A DNA stretch of 64,000 nt from Clostridia bacterium (GTDB lineage Bacteria > Bacillota > Clostridia > CAKSNL01 > HGM11501): positions 48,089 to 112,088 of the forward strand of contig JAFQQJ010000007.1 of NCBI GenBank assembly GCA_017411325.1, given 5' to 3'. The stretch's first letter is position 1, and every line of letters starts with the position of its first letter. The position numbers were made by a program, and so were the translations under genes. Below the pieces are notes generated by a model. The model was not told where the DNA came from. It made no database searches and worked only from the letters and a program-made list of their open reading frames with translations. Below are positions 9,794 through 16,938 of this stretch, piece after piece.

Positions 9794-9804
9794 TAAAAAT
9801 GCTT

Positions 9805-9835
9805 AAGGGTGTACCACTCGGTGCACCCTTATTTT
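9805..9835 (+). terminator. Hairpin between argG and argH (weak terminator or processing site)
   Basis: 11-bp stem with one wobble (9805-9815 with 9820-9830), ACTC loop, followed by ATTTTC rather than a clean T run. It could cause partial termination or stabilise the argG mRNA end. Confidence 0.5.
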
Positions 9836-9851
9836 CAGAAAGGCTGATAGT

Positions 9852-11228
9852 ATGGAAGAAAAATTATGGGGCGGCCGTTTCAGTGCCAAAACCGATAAAA
9901 AGGTGGATGATTTCAATTCCTCCATCCGTTTTGACCAAAGAATGTATGCATCTGACATTGAAGGAAGCATTGCCCATGCAACTATGCTGGGAAAGCAGGG
10001 TATAATTCCCAAGGAAGATGCCGAGTTAATCGTTAAAACCCTGAAGGAAATAAAGGTTGATATTGACGATGGCAAGGTTGAATTTTTAATTGATGCAGAA
10101 GATATACATATGAACATCGAAAAGATTTTAACCGACAGAATCGGTCAGGTGGGAAAACGCCTTCACACAGGCAGAAGCCGTAATGACCAGGTTGCTCTCG
10201 ACATCCGTCTTTATTTAAGGGATGAAGGCACAGAAATTAAGGCTATGCTTAAAAATCTTCTGAAAGTGCTTGTAAAGCTTGCAGACGAACATACAGAAAC
10301 CATTATGCCGGGGTATACCCATCTTCAGAAGGCACAGCCCATAAATTTTGCACATCACCTTCTTGCATACTATGAGATGTTCAAGCGTGACCTCGGAAGA
10401 CTTACCGATGCTCTTTCGAGAATGAACTTCTCTCCCCTTGGCTCAGGTGCACTTGCCGGCACAACCTATGACCTTGACAGAGAATTTACCGCATCCCTCT
10501 TAGGCTTTGACGGGGTTTGCGAAAACTCACTTGACGGCGTATCTGACCGTGACTTTGCAATTGAGCTGGCATCAAGCCTTTCCATTATTATGATGCACTT
10601 GTCCCGCTTTTCAGAGGAGCTTATCCTCTGGAGCAGCCACGAGTTTTCCTTTGTTGAAATGGCAGATACACACTCCACAGGAAGCAGCATTATGCCTCAG
10701 AAGAAAAATCCCGACGTTGCAGAATTAATCCGCGGAAAGACAGGTCGTGTTTACGGTGATTTAACCACACTTCTTGTTATGATGAAGGGCATTCCCCTTG
10801 CCTACAACAAGGATATGCAGGAAGATAAGGAAGCGATTTTCGATGCGGTTGACACCGTTAAGCTTTGCCTTCCCGTTTTCACCGATATGATTGACACAAT
10901 GACAGTTAAAAAGGAAAATATGGAAAAGGGTGCATCAGGCGGCTACACCAATGCAACAGATGCGGCTGACTATCTTGTAAAAAAAGGTATGCCCTTCCGT
11001 GATGCCCATGCCGTAATCGGCAAAATGGTTGCTTATGCAATCACACAGTCCTCGGCACTTGACGATATTCCCCTCTCCGTACTTAAGGGCTTTTCCGAAA
11101 TTATCGAAGAAGACTTTTACGAGGCGATTGCCCTTACAACCTGCGTGAAGGAACGTAAGACCTTAGGTGCTCCCGGTCTTGCCCGTAGTGCTGTTGAAAA
11201 AGCAAAGGCTTTTGTCGAAAAATTATAA
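9852..11228 (+). CDS. argH: Argininosuccinate lyase
   Basis: Cleaves argininosuccinate to arginine and fumarate; fumarase/aspartase superfamily. The signature loop [12 protein letters not shown] is present, as are [13 protein letters not shown] and [10 protein letters not shown] from the tetrameric active site. Length 458 residues is typical. AGAAAGG precedes the ATG. With argG it forms the last two steps of arginine synthesis; no other arg genes are in the window. Confidence 0.98.
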   Translation: MEEKLWGGRFSAKTDKKVDDFNSSIRFDQRMYASDIEGSIAHATMLGKQGIIPKEDAELIVKTLKEIKVDIDDGKVEFLIDAEDIHMNIEKILTDRIGQVGKRLHTGRSRNDQVALDIRLYLRDEGTEIKAMLKNLLKVLVKLADEHTETIMPGYTHLQKAQPINFAHHLLAYYEMFKRDLGRLTDALSRMNFSPLGSGALAGTTYDLDREFTASLLGFDGVCENSLDGVSDRDFAIELASSLSIIMMHLSRFSEELILWSSHEFSFVEMADTHSTGSSIMPQKKNPDVAELIRGKTGRVYGDLTTLLVMMKGIPLAYNKDMQEDKEAIFDAVDTVKLCLPVFTDMIDTMTVKKENMEKGASGGYTNATDAADYLVKKGMPFRDAHAVIGKMVAYAITQSSALDDIPLSVLKGFSEIIEEDFYEAIALTTCVKERKTLGAPGLARSAVEKAKAFVEKL

Positions 11229-11238
11229 AAAAGCAAGC

Positions 11239-11270
11239 AAAAAATTCTGTCCTATGGACAGAATTTTTTT
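11239..11270 (+). terminator. Terminator after argH
   Basis: 14-bp perfect stem with a three-base TAT loop, ending in seven T. Confidence 0.9.
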
Positions 11271-11307
11271 ATTTCTTATTTTCATATAGCTTTCGTTTTG
11301 AAAACCA

Positions 11308-11336
11308 TTGACTTTTATTTTTTCCGGTAATATAAT
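11308..11336 (+). promoter_or_regulatory. SigA-type promoter of the MFS transporter
   Basis: TTGACT, 17-bp spacer, TATAAT; the start codon follows 20 bp later. Confidence 0.8.
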
Positions 11337-11355
11337 ACCCTTCGGAGGCGACGAA

Positions 11356-12669
11356 ATGTTTAAAAATTTATTCAATAAAACAAATGTTTTATATATAGCG
11401 GAAGCAGGGCTTGAATATCTGATTTCCATTTTAATAACCGGTGCCTATCTTGCAAAGCTTACAACCAATTTAGGCTTTTCGGACAGCTTAACTGCGATTC
11501 TTTCATCCTTTGTGGCGCTTGGCTATGGTTTTCAGCTTTTATCCATTGCATTTTTCAAAAGCGGCAGGAGAGTAAAATGGAAGGTTACCGTAATGCACAT
11601 AATAAATCAGCTTTGCTTTATGGCATTATATTTAGTTCCCTTCTTCAACTTCAGAAGAACGCTTAAAACGGGCCTCTTCATCATTTTCCTTTTATGCGGT
11701 TACTTTATTTCAAACATCATTTTCGCGCCTAAAACAGGGCTTTATATGCGTCAGGTGGCGGATAATAAGCGAGGAATATTTACATCCGTCAAGGAAGCGG
11801 TTTCGCTCGTTTCAGGCTTTCTCTTCCAGTTTGTGATGGGACTTGTCATAGACCATTATGAAGAAGCTGAAAATATGAGAATGGCTTTCATTATATGTGC
11901 GATTACCATTTTTGTTCTGATGGTTTCCCACACTCTTTCAATTGCTTTCGCTAAAGAAGAGGAACCCATTGTAACAACTGCAAAGCCCACCCCCACCCTT
12001 ACACGGTTTAAGAACATTTTAACCAACCGTGATATTGTAAAGGTTATTATGACCAGCGTATTCTGGACAATTTCAAACCATATCGTTGTTTCCTTCTTTG
12101 GTACATATCAGGTTAAAGAGCTTGGCTTCCCCATGATTTTCATAACCGTAATTTCTATCTTAAATGCGGCATCACGTATTCCCTGTTCCTTTGTTTTCGG
12201 AAAGTATGCAGACCGCTATTCCTTTGCGAAGATGCTTAAAATATGCTACGGTATTGCGGCATTTTCCTTTCTTGTTGCAGCCTTCTGTAACCCTTCTAAC
12301 GGCTTTATAGTATTTCCCATCTACTCCGTGCTTCAGGCGGCGGCAATGGGCGGAATAAACTCAGGTGAAATCAATCTTATCTATGACTATGTTGATCCCG
12401 ACAAGCGAAGCGATGCACTTGCCGTGAAGCAGACGATTTACGGAATATGCGGCTTTTTAACAACACTTTTAATGACTCCCATATTCAAAAAGCTTCAGCA
12501 TCATCAGGTTCTTGGCGGAAAGATTTTCGGATTGACCATTTATGCACAGCAGTTTTTATCATTAATCGCCTGCCTTGCAACAGTGCTCTTAATTATATAC
12601 TTAGACAGACAGGTATTAAAGAAAATCAAACCGAGAAAAATTGAAATTCCCGACGGAATTGAGGGATAA
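11356..12669 (+). CDS. Major facilitator superfamily transporter
   Basis: Integral membrane transporter of 437 residues with about twelve hydrophobic segments in two halves joined by a cytoplasmic loop (EEEPIVTTAKPTPTLTRF near 210). The segment RIPCSFVFGKYADRYSF after the second-half helices resembles the MFS loop motif. The start at 11356 follows GGAGG with a seven-base spacer. Monocistronic between its own promoter and a bidirectional terminator. The substrate cannot be predicted. Confidence 0.82.
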   Translation: MFKNLFNKTNVLYIAEAGLEYLISILITGAYLAKLTTNLGFSDSLTAILSSFVALGYGFQLLSIAFFKSGRRVKWKVTVMHIINQLCFMALYLVPFFNFRRTLKTGLFIIFLLCGYFISNIIFAPKTGLYMRQVADNKRGIFTSVKEAVSLVSGFLFQFVMGLVIDHYEEAENMRMAFIICAITIFVLMVSHTLSIAFAKEEEPIVTTAKPTPTLTRFKNILTNRDIVKVIMTSVFWTISNHIVVSFFGTYQVKELGFPMIFITVISILNAASRIPCSFVFGKYADRYSFAKMLKICYGIAAFSFLVAAFCNPSNGFIVFPIYSVLQAAAMGGINSGEINLIYDYVDPDKRSDALAVKQTIYGICGFLTTLLMTPIFKKLQHHQVLGGKIFGLTIYAQQFLSLIACLATVLLIIYLDRQVLKKIKPRKIEIPDGIEG

Positions 12670-12679
12670 AGATAAAACT

Positions 12680-12712
12680 AAAAAGTCGCAGTGAAATTCA
12701 CTGCGACTTTTT
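12680..12712. terminator. Bidirectional terminator between MFS gene and small membrane protein gene
   Basis: 16-bp perfect stem (12680-12695 with 12697-12712) flanked by A5 and T5. Confidence 0.9.
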
Positions 12713-12721
12713 ATATGCCTG

Positions 12722-12943
12722 CTATTCATTCTTCATTTTATAAAGGCTGATAATTATGCCTATCAATCCGATGAGGAAAAACACTCCTCCGATAATGAGT
12801 TCAATCAGATAAAATTTGTCTCTTGTTATTATATAACCATATCGTTCCTCTAAAGTCATAAAATGCCAAAGCAGAGTATCCAGAAAAATGCAAAAACCTG
12901 AATATAATATGGCCGAGCTAATTGCCAACATTAATTTTTTCAT
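12722..12943 (-). CDS. Small two-helix membrane protein of unknown function
   Basis: A 73-residue protein with two predicted membrane segments (residues about 4-27 and 45-67) and a charged linker containing ERYGYIITRDKF. No family was recognised. The start at 12943 is the first Met after the leader terminator, with GGGG twelve bases upstream as a weak ribosome binding site. The reading frame continues upstream to 13243, but that part encodes the structured leader and overlaps a consensus promoter and another gene's terminator, so it is not coding. Its long regulated leader suggests that expression is conditional. Confidence 0.65.
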   Translation of the reverse strand: MKKLMLAISSAILYSGFCIFLDTLLWHFMTLEERYGYIITRDKFYLIELIIGGVFFLIGLIGIIISLYKMKNE

Positions 12944-12960
12944 TTTAACAGCCCCAAAAT

Positions 12961-12986
12961 AAAAAATGCGTCCAATTAAGGACGCA
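12961..12986 (-). terminator. Conditional terminator at the end of the leader RNA
   Basis: Minus-strand stem TGCGTCC / GGACGCA with a TTAATT loop followed by six T. One strand of the stem is also claimed by an upstream antiterminator sequence. Confidence 0.75.
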
Positions 12987-13130
12987 CGAAAAAGTGTAAT
13001 CCTTAATTGTCGCCAAACAATCACTAATATCATCACACAGAGAATATTAAATGAAAGGAAAACACCTTTTACCAAAGGTACTTTTCCTCTGTGTGATAAA
13101 ATATATACTAATATAAGTGATAGTTTGGCA
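12967..13130 (-). ncRNA. Structured 5' leader with antiterminator/terminator switch (riboswitch-like, class unknown)
   Basis: From the predicted start near 13130 the transcript folds into a long hairpin: outer arms 13111-13128 and 13013-13030 (18 bp, three mismatches), an asymmetric internal loop, inner arms 13087-13097 and 13032-13042 (11 bp perfect), then GAAAA/TTTTC and ACCTTT/AAAGGT helices with a 15-base bulge. Next comes CAATTAAGGA (13009-13000), perfectly complementary to TCCTTAATTG (12982-12973), which overlaps the terminator stem. The two pairings exclude each other, the usual logic of an attenuator. No known riboswitch consensus was recognised. A MITE inserted under a promoter is the alternative. 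Confidence 0.6.
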
Positions 13131-13136
13131 GAAATT

Positions 13137-13165
13137 ATTATACCACGGTTATAAAAATTTGTCAA
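13137..13165 (-). promoter_or_regulatory. Full-consensus SigA promoter of the leader RNA
   Basis: Minus-strand TTGACA, exactly 17 bp, TATAAT. The predicted transcription start is about 13130, at the foot of the leader hairpin. Confidence 0.88.
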
Positions 13166-13194
13166 TAAAAAACGGGAGGGCATAAAGCCCTCCC
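13164..13194 (-). terminator. Terminator of the SHOCT-domain gene
   Basis: Minus-strand 8-bp GC-rich stem GGGAGGGC / GCCCTCCC with a five-base loop, followed by GTTTTTTATT. It abuts the -35 box of the leader promoter. Confidence 0.85.
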
Positions 13195-13208
13195 CTACAT
13201 TTTTATAA

Positions 13209-13823
13209 TTATAAACCAAGTAACTGTTTTTTCTTTGCATCAAATTCTTCCTGTGTTATTACACCGGAATCAAGAAGTTCCTTGTATTTTTTAAGTTCAT
13301 CTGCATTACTTGTGCTTTCAGCAACAGGTGATGATACAATTTGCTTTTTTGCATCTTCCTGTCTTTGCATAATAAGTTTGCTTAAAATTCTTCTTATCTC
13401 CTCATTATTTTCAATCCACTTAAATCTTATAACTCCCGAAGCTGTTGAAACCGTTATAGAACTTCCACCACCTGTTCCTACAGCCGAAATACTATCTATC
13501 GGAAGATCTACATTTTTTTTGTTGATTTTACCTATTACTCTTTTATCAGTAACCGTAATGCTACAATTATTTATCACTTTTGCTATCGTAACAATTATAA
13601 CGCAGCCCAATATCCCGATGATAATTCCGGGGAAATATGAAACTACAGCTGATGTAGCATCGGGAGCAGCTACTGCAACGCCAGGACCAGGAGTGGGGCC
13701 AAAACTTTTAGAGAAATTTATTATAAGTAAAACAATATTTATCGCGGCAAACAGTGCACAGAATAACACACCCTTTTTCCATTTCTCACTATTTTTACTT
13801 TCAATCAATACTTTTTCTTCCAT
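13209..13823 (-). CDS. Membrane protein with PH-like domain and C-terminal SHOCT domain
   Basis: 204 residues: two N-terminal membrane segments (about 20-40 and 65-90), a bacterial PH-like domain (TVTDKRVIGKI to FKWIENNEEI, about 95-150) and a C-terminal SHOCT motif (LKKYKELLDSGVITQEEFDAKKKQLL, about 178-204). SHOCT is a short oligomerisation-type domain. The start at 13823 lies nine bases after AGGAGG; an in-frame ATG nine bases earlier is jammed against the binding site. It is divergent from a small XRE regulator and shares tandem operators with it. Confidence 0.8.
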   Translation of the reverse strand: MEEKVLIESKNSEKWKKGVLFCALFAAINIVLLIINFSKSFGPTPGPGVAVAAPDATSAVVSYFPGIIIGILGCVIIVTIAKVINNCSITVTDKRVIGKINKKNVDLPIDSISAVGTGGGSSITVSTASGVIRFKWIENNEEIRRILSKLIMQRQEDAKKQIVSSPVAESTSNADELKKYKELLDSGVITQEEFDAKKKQLLGL

Positions 13824-13853
13824 TTTTATCATCCTCCTTAGATATTTGCTTAC

Positions 13854-13907
13854 ATTATAACACCGTTCGGTGCTATCGTCAACACCAAACGGTGTTTTTT
13901 ATATAAT
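13854..13907. promoter_or_regulatory. Divergent promoters with two tandem palindromic operators
   Basis: The minus promoter of the SHOCT gene is TTGACG (13877-13882), 17 bp, TATAAT (13854-13859). The plus promoter of the XRE gene has TATAAT at 13902-13907 with a weak TCAACA 17 bp upstream. Two near-identical palindromes, CACCGTTCGGTG (13861-13872) and CACCAAACGGTG (13883-13894), are 22 bp apart, i.e. on the same helix face; one fills the minus spacer. Likely operators of the adjacent regulator. Confidence 0.7.
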
Positions 13908-13934
13908 AATTTCATACACTAATATAAAGGTGGT

Positions 13935-14141
13935 ATGAAATTTATGTTTTACAGACGTGTGAGGGATTTAAGAGAAGACAGTGATAAAACCCAGAAAGAA
14001 ATTGCAGAATTATTAAACATGCAGCTTACGGTGTATCAGAGATATGAACGCGGTGAGCGGGAGCTTCCCCTTTGGGCGGCAATCAAGCTTGCGGATTTTT
14101 ACAGTGTCAGCCTTGATTATCTTGTAGAAAGAGAATTTTAA
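13935..14141 (+). CDS. Small XRE/Cro-CI family transcriptional regulator
   Basis: A 68-residue protein that is essentially one helix-turn-helix domain: LREDSDKTQKEIAELLNM, TVYQRYERGERELPLWAAIKLADFY and SVSLDYLVER follow the XRE pattern. There is no sensor domain. AAAGGTGG precedes the ATG. Its position beside tandem palindromes between divergent promoters suggests that it autoregulates and controls the SHOCT membrane protein; this is inference. Confidence 0.85.
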   Translation: MKFMFYRRVRDLREDSDKTQKEIAELLNMQLTVYQRYERGERELPLWAAIKLADFYSVSLDYLVEREF

Positions 14142-14145
14142 GCAT

Positions 14146-14177
14146 AAAAAATATCCACCAACAGGTGGATATTTTTT
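14146..14177 (+). terminator. Terminator after the XRE gene
   Basis: 14-bp perfect stem (14146-14159 with 14164-14177), AACA loop, T6 end. Confidence 0.9.
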
Positions 14178-14237
14178 ATCTATTTTTCCAAAAGTATGCG
14201 GGAATATTTTCCGCTGATGCTAGCGGTCTGCCGATAT

Positions 14238-14582
14238 TTACGCATTGTTTTTCGCAGTGTTTATTGATGAAATTAGAATTCTTCGTATTTTACCGCAGTC
14301 GTTTTTTAATTTTTTATACGCTTCTTCTTCAATTATATTTGTTCTCATAAAAAGTTTTAGCCAATACTCTGTTTCGTAGCTTTCTTTAAGTGCGATTTGC
14401 ATTTTCGATATAAAATCTGCTCGACTTTGGGCGTAATTGGCTTCATGAATATTAGCCCCTATACTGGTACCGCTTCTTAATATTTGATTGGTAAGAGCTG
14501 ACTTTCCCTTTATTAAATCACACATATTTACTACTTCTACTGAAAAGTCCATTGATAAGTCTATCAGAATATTATCTGTCAT
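14238..14582 (-). CDS. Four-helix bundle protein (S23/IVS-encoded type)
   Basis: 114 residues, all helical, with the family motifs LTNQILRSGTSIGANIHEA near 30-50 and ALKESYETEYWLKLF near 65-80. The family is found in 23S rRNA intervening sequences and, as Avd, in diversity-generating retroelements, but many genomic copies stand alone. No reverse transcriptase or rRNA is visible in this window. Immediately upstream (14583-14803) lies an unusual array of short hairpins. Function unknown. Confidence 0.85.
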   Translation of the reverse strand: MTDNILIDLSMDFSVEVVNMCDLIKGKSALTNQILRSGTSIGANIHEANYAQSRADFISKMQIALKESYETEYWLKLFMRTNIIEEEAYKKLKNDCGKIRRILISSINTAKNNA

Positions 14583-14608
14583 ACCTTAGCCCTCCGAAAC
14601 GTAATAAA

Positions 14609-14813
14609 ATGAAATGTACTTCGTACTTGAAATGACCTTTAGTCATGAAATATGTTCGCTTTGCTCCAAATGAAATAAAATTTGCCAAATATGATTATGC
14701 ACCGCAGAACAACAGTTCAGCGGTGCATTTCATGTTTTAACATTTCAATCGCGGGGCGAATTTCATTTGCAAAGGCAAATTTCATTGCAAATAATTCTAA
14801 GAATTATTTGCAA
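14609..14813. repeat. Symmetric hairpin array with four ATGAAAT and four ATTTCAT spacers
   Basis: Left side: (A)TGAAAT at 14609, 14628, 14645 and 14670. Right side: the complement ATTTCA(T) at 14727, 14742, 14760 and 14779. Most intervals hold a small palindrome (GTAC-TTC-GTAC, GAC-CTTTA-GTC, GTT-TT-AAC, TCGC-GGG-GCGA, TTGC-AAAG-GCAA). The centre is a large hairpin, TGCACCGC...GCGGTGCA (14698-14727), and the right edge is a 13-bp hairpin (14785-14813) that reaches into the stop region of the next gene. The whole could fold into a ladder with side hairpins. Confidence 0.7.
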
Positions 14814-15802
14814 GCTTCTTCGATAGCAACTGCAACAGCAACTGTCATACCAACCATGGGGTTGTTACCTGCGCCGATAAGTCCCATCATTTCAACGTGA
14901 GCAGGAACAGAAGAAGAACCTGCGAACTGAGCGTCGGAATGCATTCTTCCCATTGTATCTGTCATACCGTAGGAAGCGGGGCCTGCAGCCATGTTATCGG
15001 GATGAAGTGTTCTACCTGTACCGCCACCGGATGCAACAGAGAAGTACTTCTTGCCAAGCTCGATGCACTCCTTCTTGTATGTACCTGCAACGGGATGCTG
15101 GAATCTTGTGGGGTTGGTGGAGTTACCTGTGATGGAAACGTCAACGCCTTCCTTGTGCATAATTGCAACACCTTCACGAACATCGTCCGCACCGTAGCAA
15201 CGAACCTTTGCTCTTTCACCGTCAGAATAAGCCTTTTCGGAAACAATCTTAAGCTCGCCTGTATAGTAGTCGAACTCTGTTTCAACGAAAGTAAAGCCGT
15301 TGATTCTGGAGATAATCTGAGCAGCGTCCTTACCGAGACCGTTAAGGATAACTCTTAAGGGTTCCTTACGAACCTTATTTGCACTTCTTGCAATACCGAT
15401 TGCACCTTCAGCTGCTGCGAAAGACTCGTGTCCTGCTAAGAAAGCAAAGCACTTTGTGTCTTCTGTAAGAAGCATAGCAGCAAGGTTACCGTGACCGAGA
15501 CCAACCTTTCTGTCGTCAGCAACGGATCCGGGAATACAGAAGGACTGAAGACCTTCGCCGATTGCAGTAGCTGCATCAGCTGCAGTTTTAACACCCTTCT
15601 TGATTGCGATTGCAGCACCTACAATGTAAGCCCAGCAAGCGTTTTCAAAGCAGATGGGCTGAATGCCCTTAACGATACCTGCAACGTCAATGCCCTTTTC
15701 GTCACAGATTTTCTTTGCGTCTTCAATAGAAGCTATAGAATACTTAGAAAGAGCTTCGTTGATCTGCTTAATTCTTCTATCATAACTTTCAAATAAAGCC
15801 AT
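14804..15802 (-). CDS. GGGtGRT protein
   Basis: A 332-residue cytosolic protein carrying the motif that names the family, SGGGTGRTLHPDN, near residue 260. Other conserved-looking stretches are GSVADDRKVGLGHGNLAAML and CFAFLAGHESFAAAEGA, and many small residues and a C-terminal glycine-rich helix are visible. The biochemical role is not known to me. It lies 17 bp downstream of a NifU-like scaffold gene, the arrangement I associate with this family, which suggests that the pair works together, perhaps in iron-sulfur chemistry. Very strong codon bias (few rare codons) suggests high expression. Confidence 0.85.
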   Translation of the reverse strand: MALFESYDRRIKQINEALSKYSIASIEDAKKICDEKGIDVAGIVKGIQPICFENACWAYIVGAAIAIKKGVKTAADAATAIGEGLQSFCIPGSVADDRKVGLGHGNLAAMLLTEDTKCFAFLAGHESFAAAEGAIGIARSANKVRKEPLRVILNGLGKDAAQIISRINGFTFVETEFDYYTGELKIVSEKAYSDGERAKVRCYGADDVREGVAIMHKEGVDVSITGNSTNPTRFQHPVAGTYKKECIELGKKYFSVASGGGTGRTLHPDNMAAGPASYGMTDTMGRMHSDAQFAGSSSVPAHVEMMGLIGAGNNPMVGMTVAVAVAIEEACK

Positions 15803-15819
15803 TTTCAGTATCCTCCTTA

Positions 15820-16512
15820 TTATTCTTCTCTGGGATCGATTACTTTTGCAGCGTCGTCAAAACGTCCGTACTGACCGGATGCCTTGGCAAGAGCTTCATC
15901 AGCGCTCATACCCTTTTTAATCATATCCATCATCTTTCCGAGATGAACAAACTTATAACCGATTACGCAATCGTCCTTATCAAGAGCGATGTTTGTTATG
16001 TAACCTTCTGCAAGCTCTAAGTATCTGACACCCTTAGCCTTTGTAGAGAAGATTGTACCGATCTGGCTTCTAAGTCCCTTACCAAGGTCTTCAAGACCTG
16101 CACCGATGGGAAGACCGCCCTCGGAGAAAGCTGTCTGGCTTCTTCCGTATACGATCTGTAAGAAGAGCTCTCTCATAGCTGTGTTGATAGCGTCGCAAAC
16201 AAGGTCAGAGTTTAATGCCTCTAAGATTGTCTTTCCGGGAAGGATTTCGCCTGCCATAGCAGCAGAGTGAGTCATACCGGAGCATCCGCAGGTTTCAACC
16301 AATGCTTCTTCAATTACGCCCTCCTTAACATTCAAGGTAAGCTTACACATACCCTGCTGAGGTGCGCACCAGCCCACACCGTGTGTAAGGCCGCTGATGT
16401 CCTTGATTTCGGTAGCCTTTGTCCACTTTCCTTCCTGAGGAATGGGCGCAGGCTTGTGACATGCATCTTTCTTCACGATGCACATGTTTTCTACTTCGTG
16501 TGAATAATTCAT
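15820..16512 (-). CDS. NifU-like iron-sulfur cluster scaffold protein, GGGtGRT-associated
   Basis: 230 residues with a NifU-N/IscU-like core: candidate cluster ligands in GVGWCAPQQGMC, VETCGCSGMTHSA and DLVCDAIN. It is larger than IscU (about 130 residues), with a C-terminal extension ending in a helical SADEALAKASGQYGRFDDAA segment. The start at 16512 follows GGAG with eight bases; an upstream in-frame TTG overlaps that site. First gene of a two-gene operon with the GGGtGRT protein. No cysteine desulfurase is nearby. Confidence 0.8.
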   Translation of the reverse strand: MNYSHEVENMCIVKKDACHKPAPIPQEGKWTKATEIKDISGLTHGVGWCAPQQGMCKLTLNVKEGVIEEALVETCGCSGMTHSAAMAGEILPGKTILEALNSDLVCDAINTAMRELFLQIVYGRSQTAFSEGGLPIGAGLEDLGKGLRSQIGTIFSTKAKGVRYLELAEGYITNIALDKDDCVIGYKFVHLGKMMDMIKKGMSADEALAKASGQYGRFDDAAKVIDPREE

Positions 16513-16543
16513 GTTTATATCTCCTTTCAAAAAATCCTATAAT

Positions 16544-16572
16544 ATTATAACACTATGTGAATAAATTATCAA
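16544..16572 (-). promoter_or_regulatory. SigA-type promoter of the NifU-like/GGGtGRT operon
   Basis: Minus-strand TTGATA, 17-bp spacer, TATAAT, 32 bp before the start codon. Confidence 0.78.
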
Positions 16573-16623
16573 GAGTATTTTTCAATTTTTGACATTATTT
16601 TTTTGTTTTTTTGCATATAGCGA

Positions 16624-16659
16624 AAAAAGAGTGAAAAGCACATACTTTTCACTCTTTTT
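16624..16659. terminator. Terminator after the 65-residue gene, usable in both directions
   Basis: 15-bp perfect stem (16624-16638 with 16645-16659), CACATA loop, A5/T5 flanks; begins four bases after the minus-strand stop. Confidence 0.88.
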
Positions 16660-16662
16660 ATC

Positions 16663-16860
16663 TTAATAACCGCTTCCTATAATAATGCTGTGTGCTTCCT
16701 CTTTCTCTGTTTCGGGTATTAAAATTTCGTAAGCATTAGCCTCGCCTTCGGCAGCTTTTGTGACAGGCTTAATTTTAACAAGTATGTTTGCATTTTCAAG
16801 AAGCATTCTTAAATTGTCAGCATCTTCCATACTCTGAACCATATAAATCACCGTCCACAT
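16663..16860 (-). CDS. Small DUF2007-like protein
   Basis: 65 residues with a beta-alpha-beta pattern (WTVIYMVQSMEDADNLRMLLENANILVKIKPV) resembling the small putative signal-transducing DUF2007-type domain. GGAGGTG lies ten bases upstream of the ATG. It has its own promoter after dnaE and a terminator right after the stop. No function can be assigned. Confidence 0.65.
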   Translation of the reverse strand: MWTVIYMVQSMEDADNLRMLLENANILVKIKPVTKAAEGEANAYEILIPETEKEEAHSIIIGSGY

Positions 16861-16902
16861 TGGCTACACCTCCAAACATAGGTTTTATTTAAATATAAAA
16901 CT

Positions 16903-16931
16903 ATTATATAATATAACCAGAAAAAAATCAA
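16903..16931 (-). promoter_or_regulatory. SigA-type promoter of the DUF2007-like gene
   Basis: Minus-strand TTGATT, 17-bp spacer, TATAAT in the dnaE-downstream gap. Confidence 0.7.
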
Positions 16932-16938
16932 GTACATT

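Noticed and set aside
12944..13243. N-terminal extension of the small membrane protein
   Set aside because: The in-frame extension covers a full-consensus promoter, another gene's terminator and the structured leader, so it cannot be translated as one protein from that promoter.
14238..14582. Avd of a diversity-generating retroelement
   Set aside because: No reverse transcriptase, template repeat or variable-repeat target gene is seen anywhere in the window.
14583..14813. CRISPR-like array
   Set aside because: Units are only 6-7 bp, spacing is irregular, and left and right halves are reverse complements, not direct repeats.
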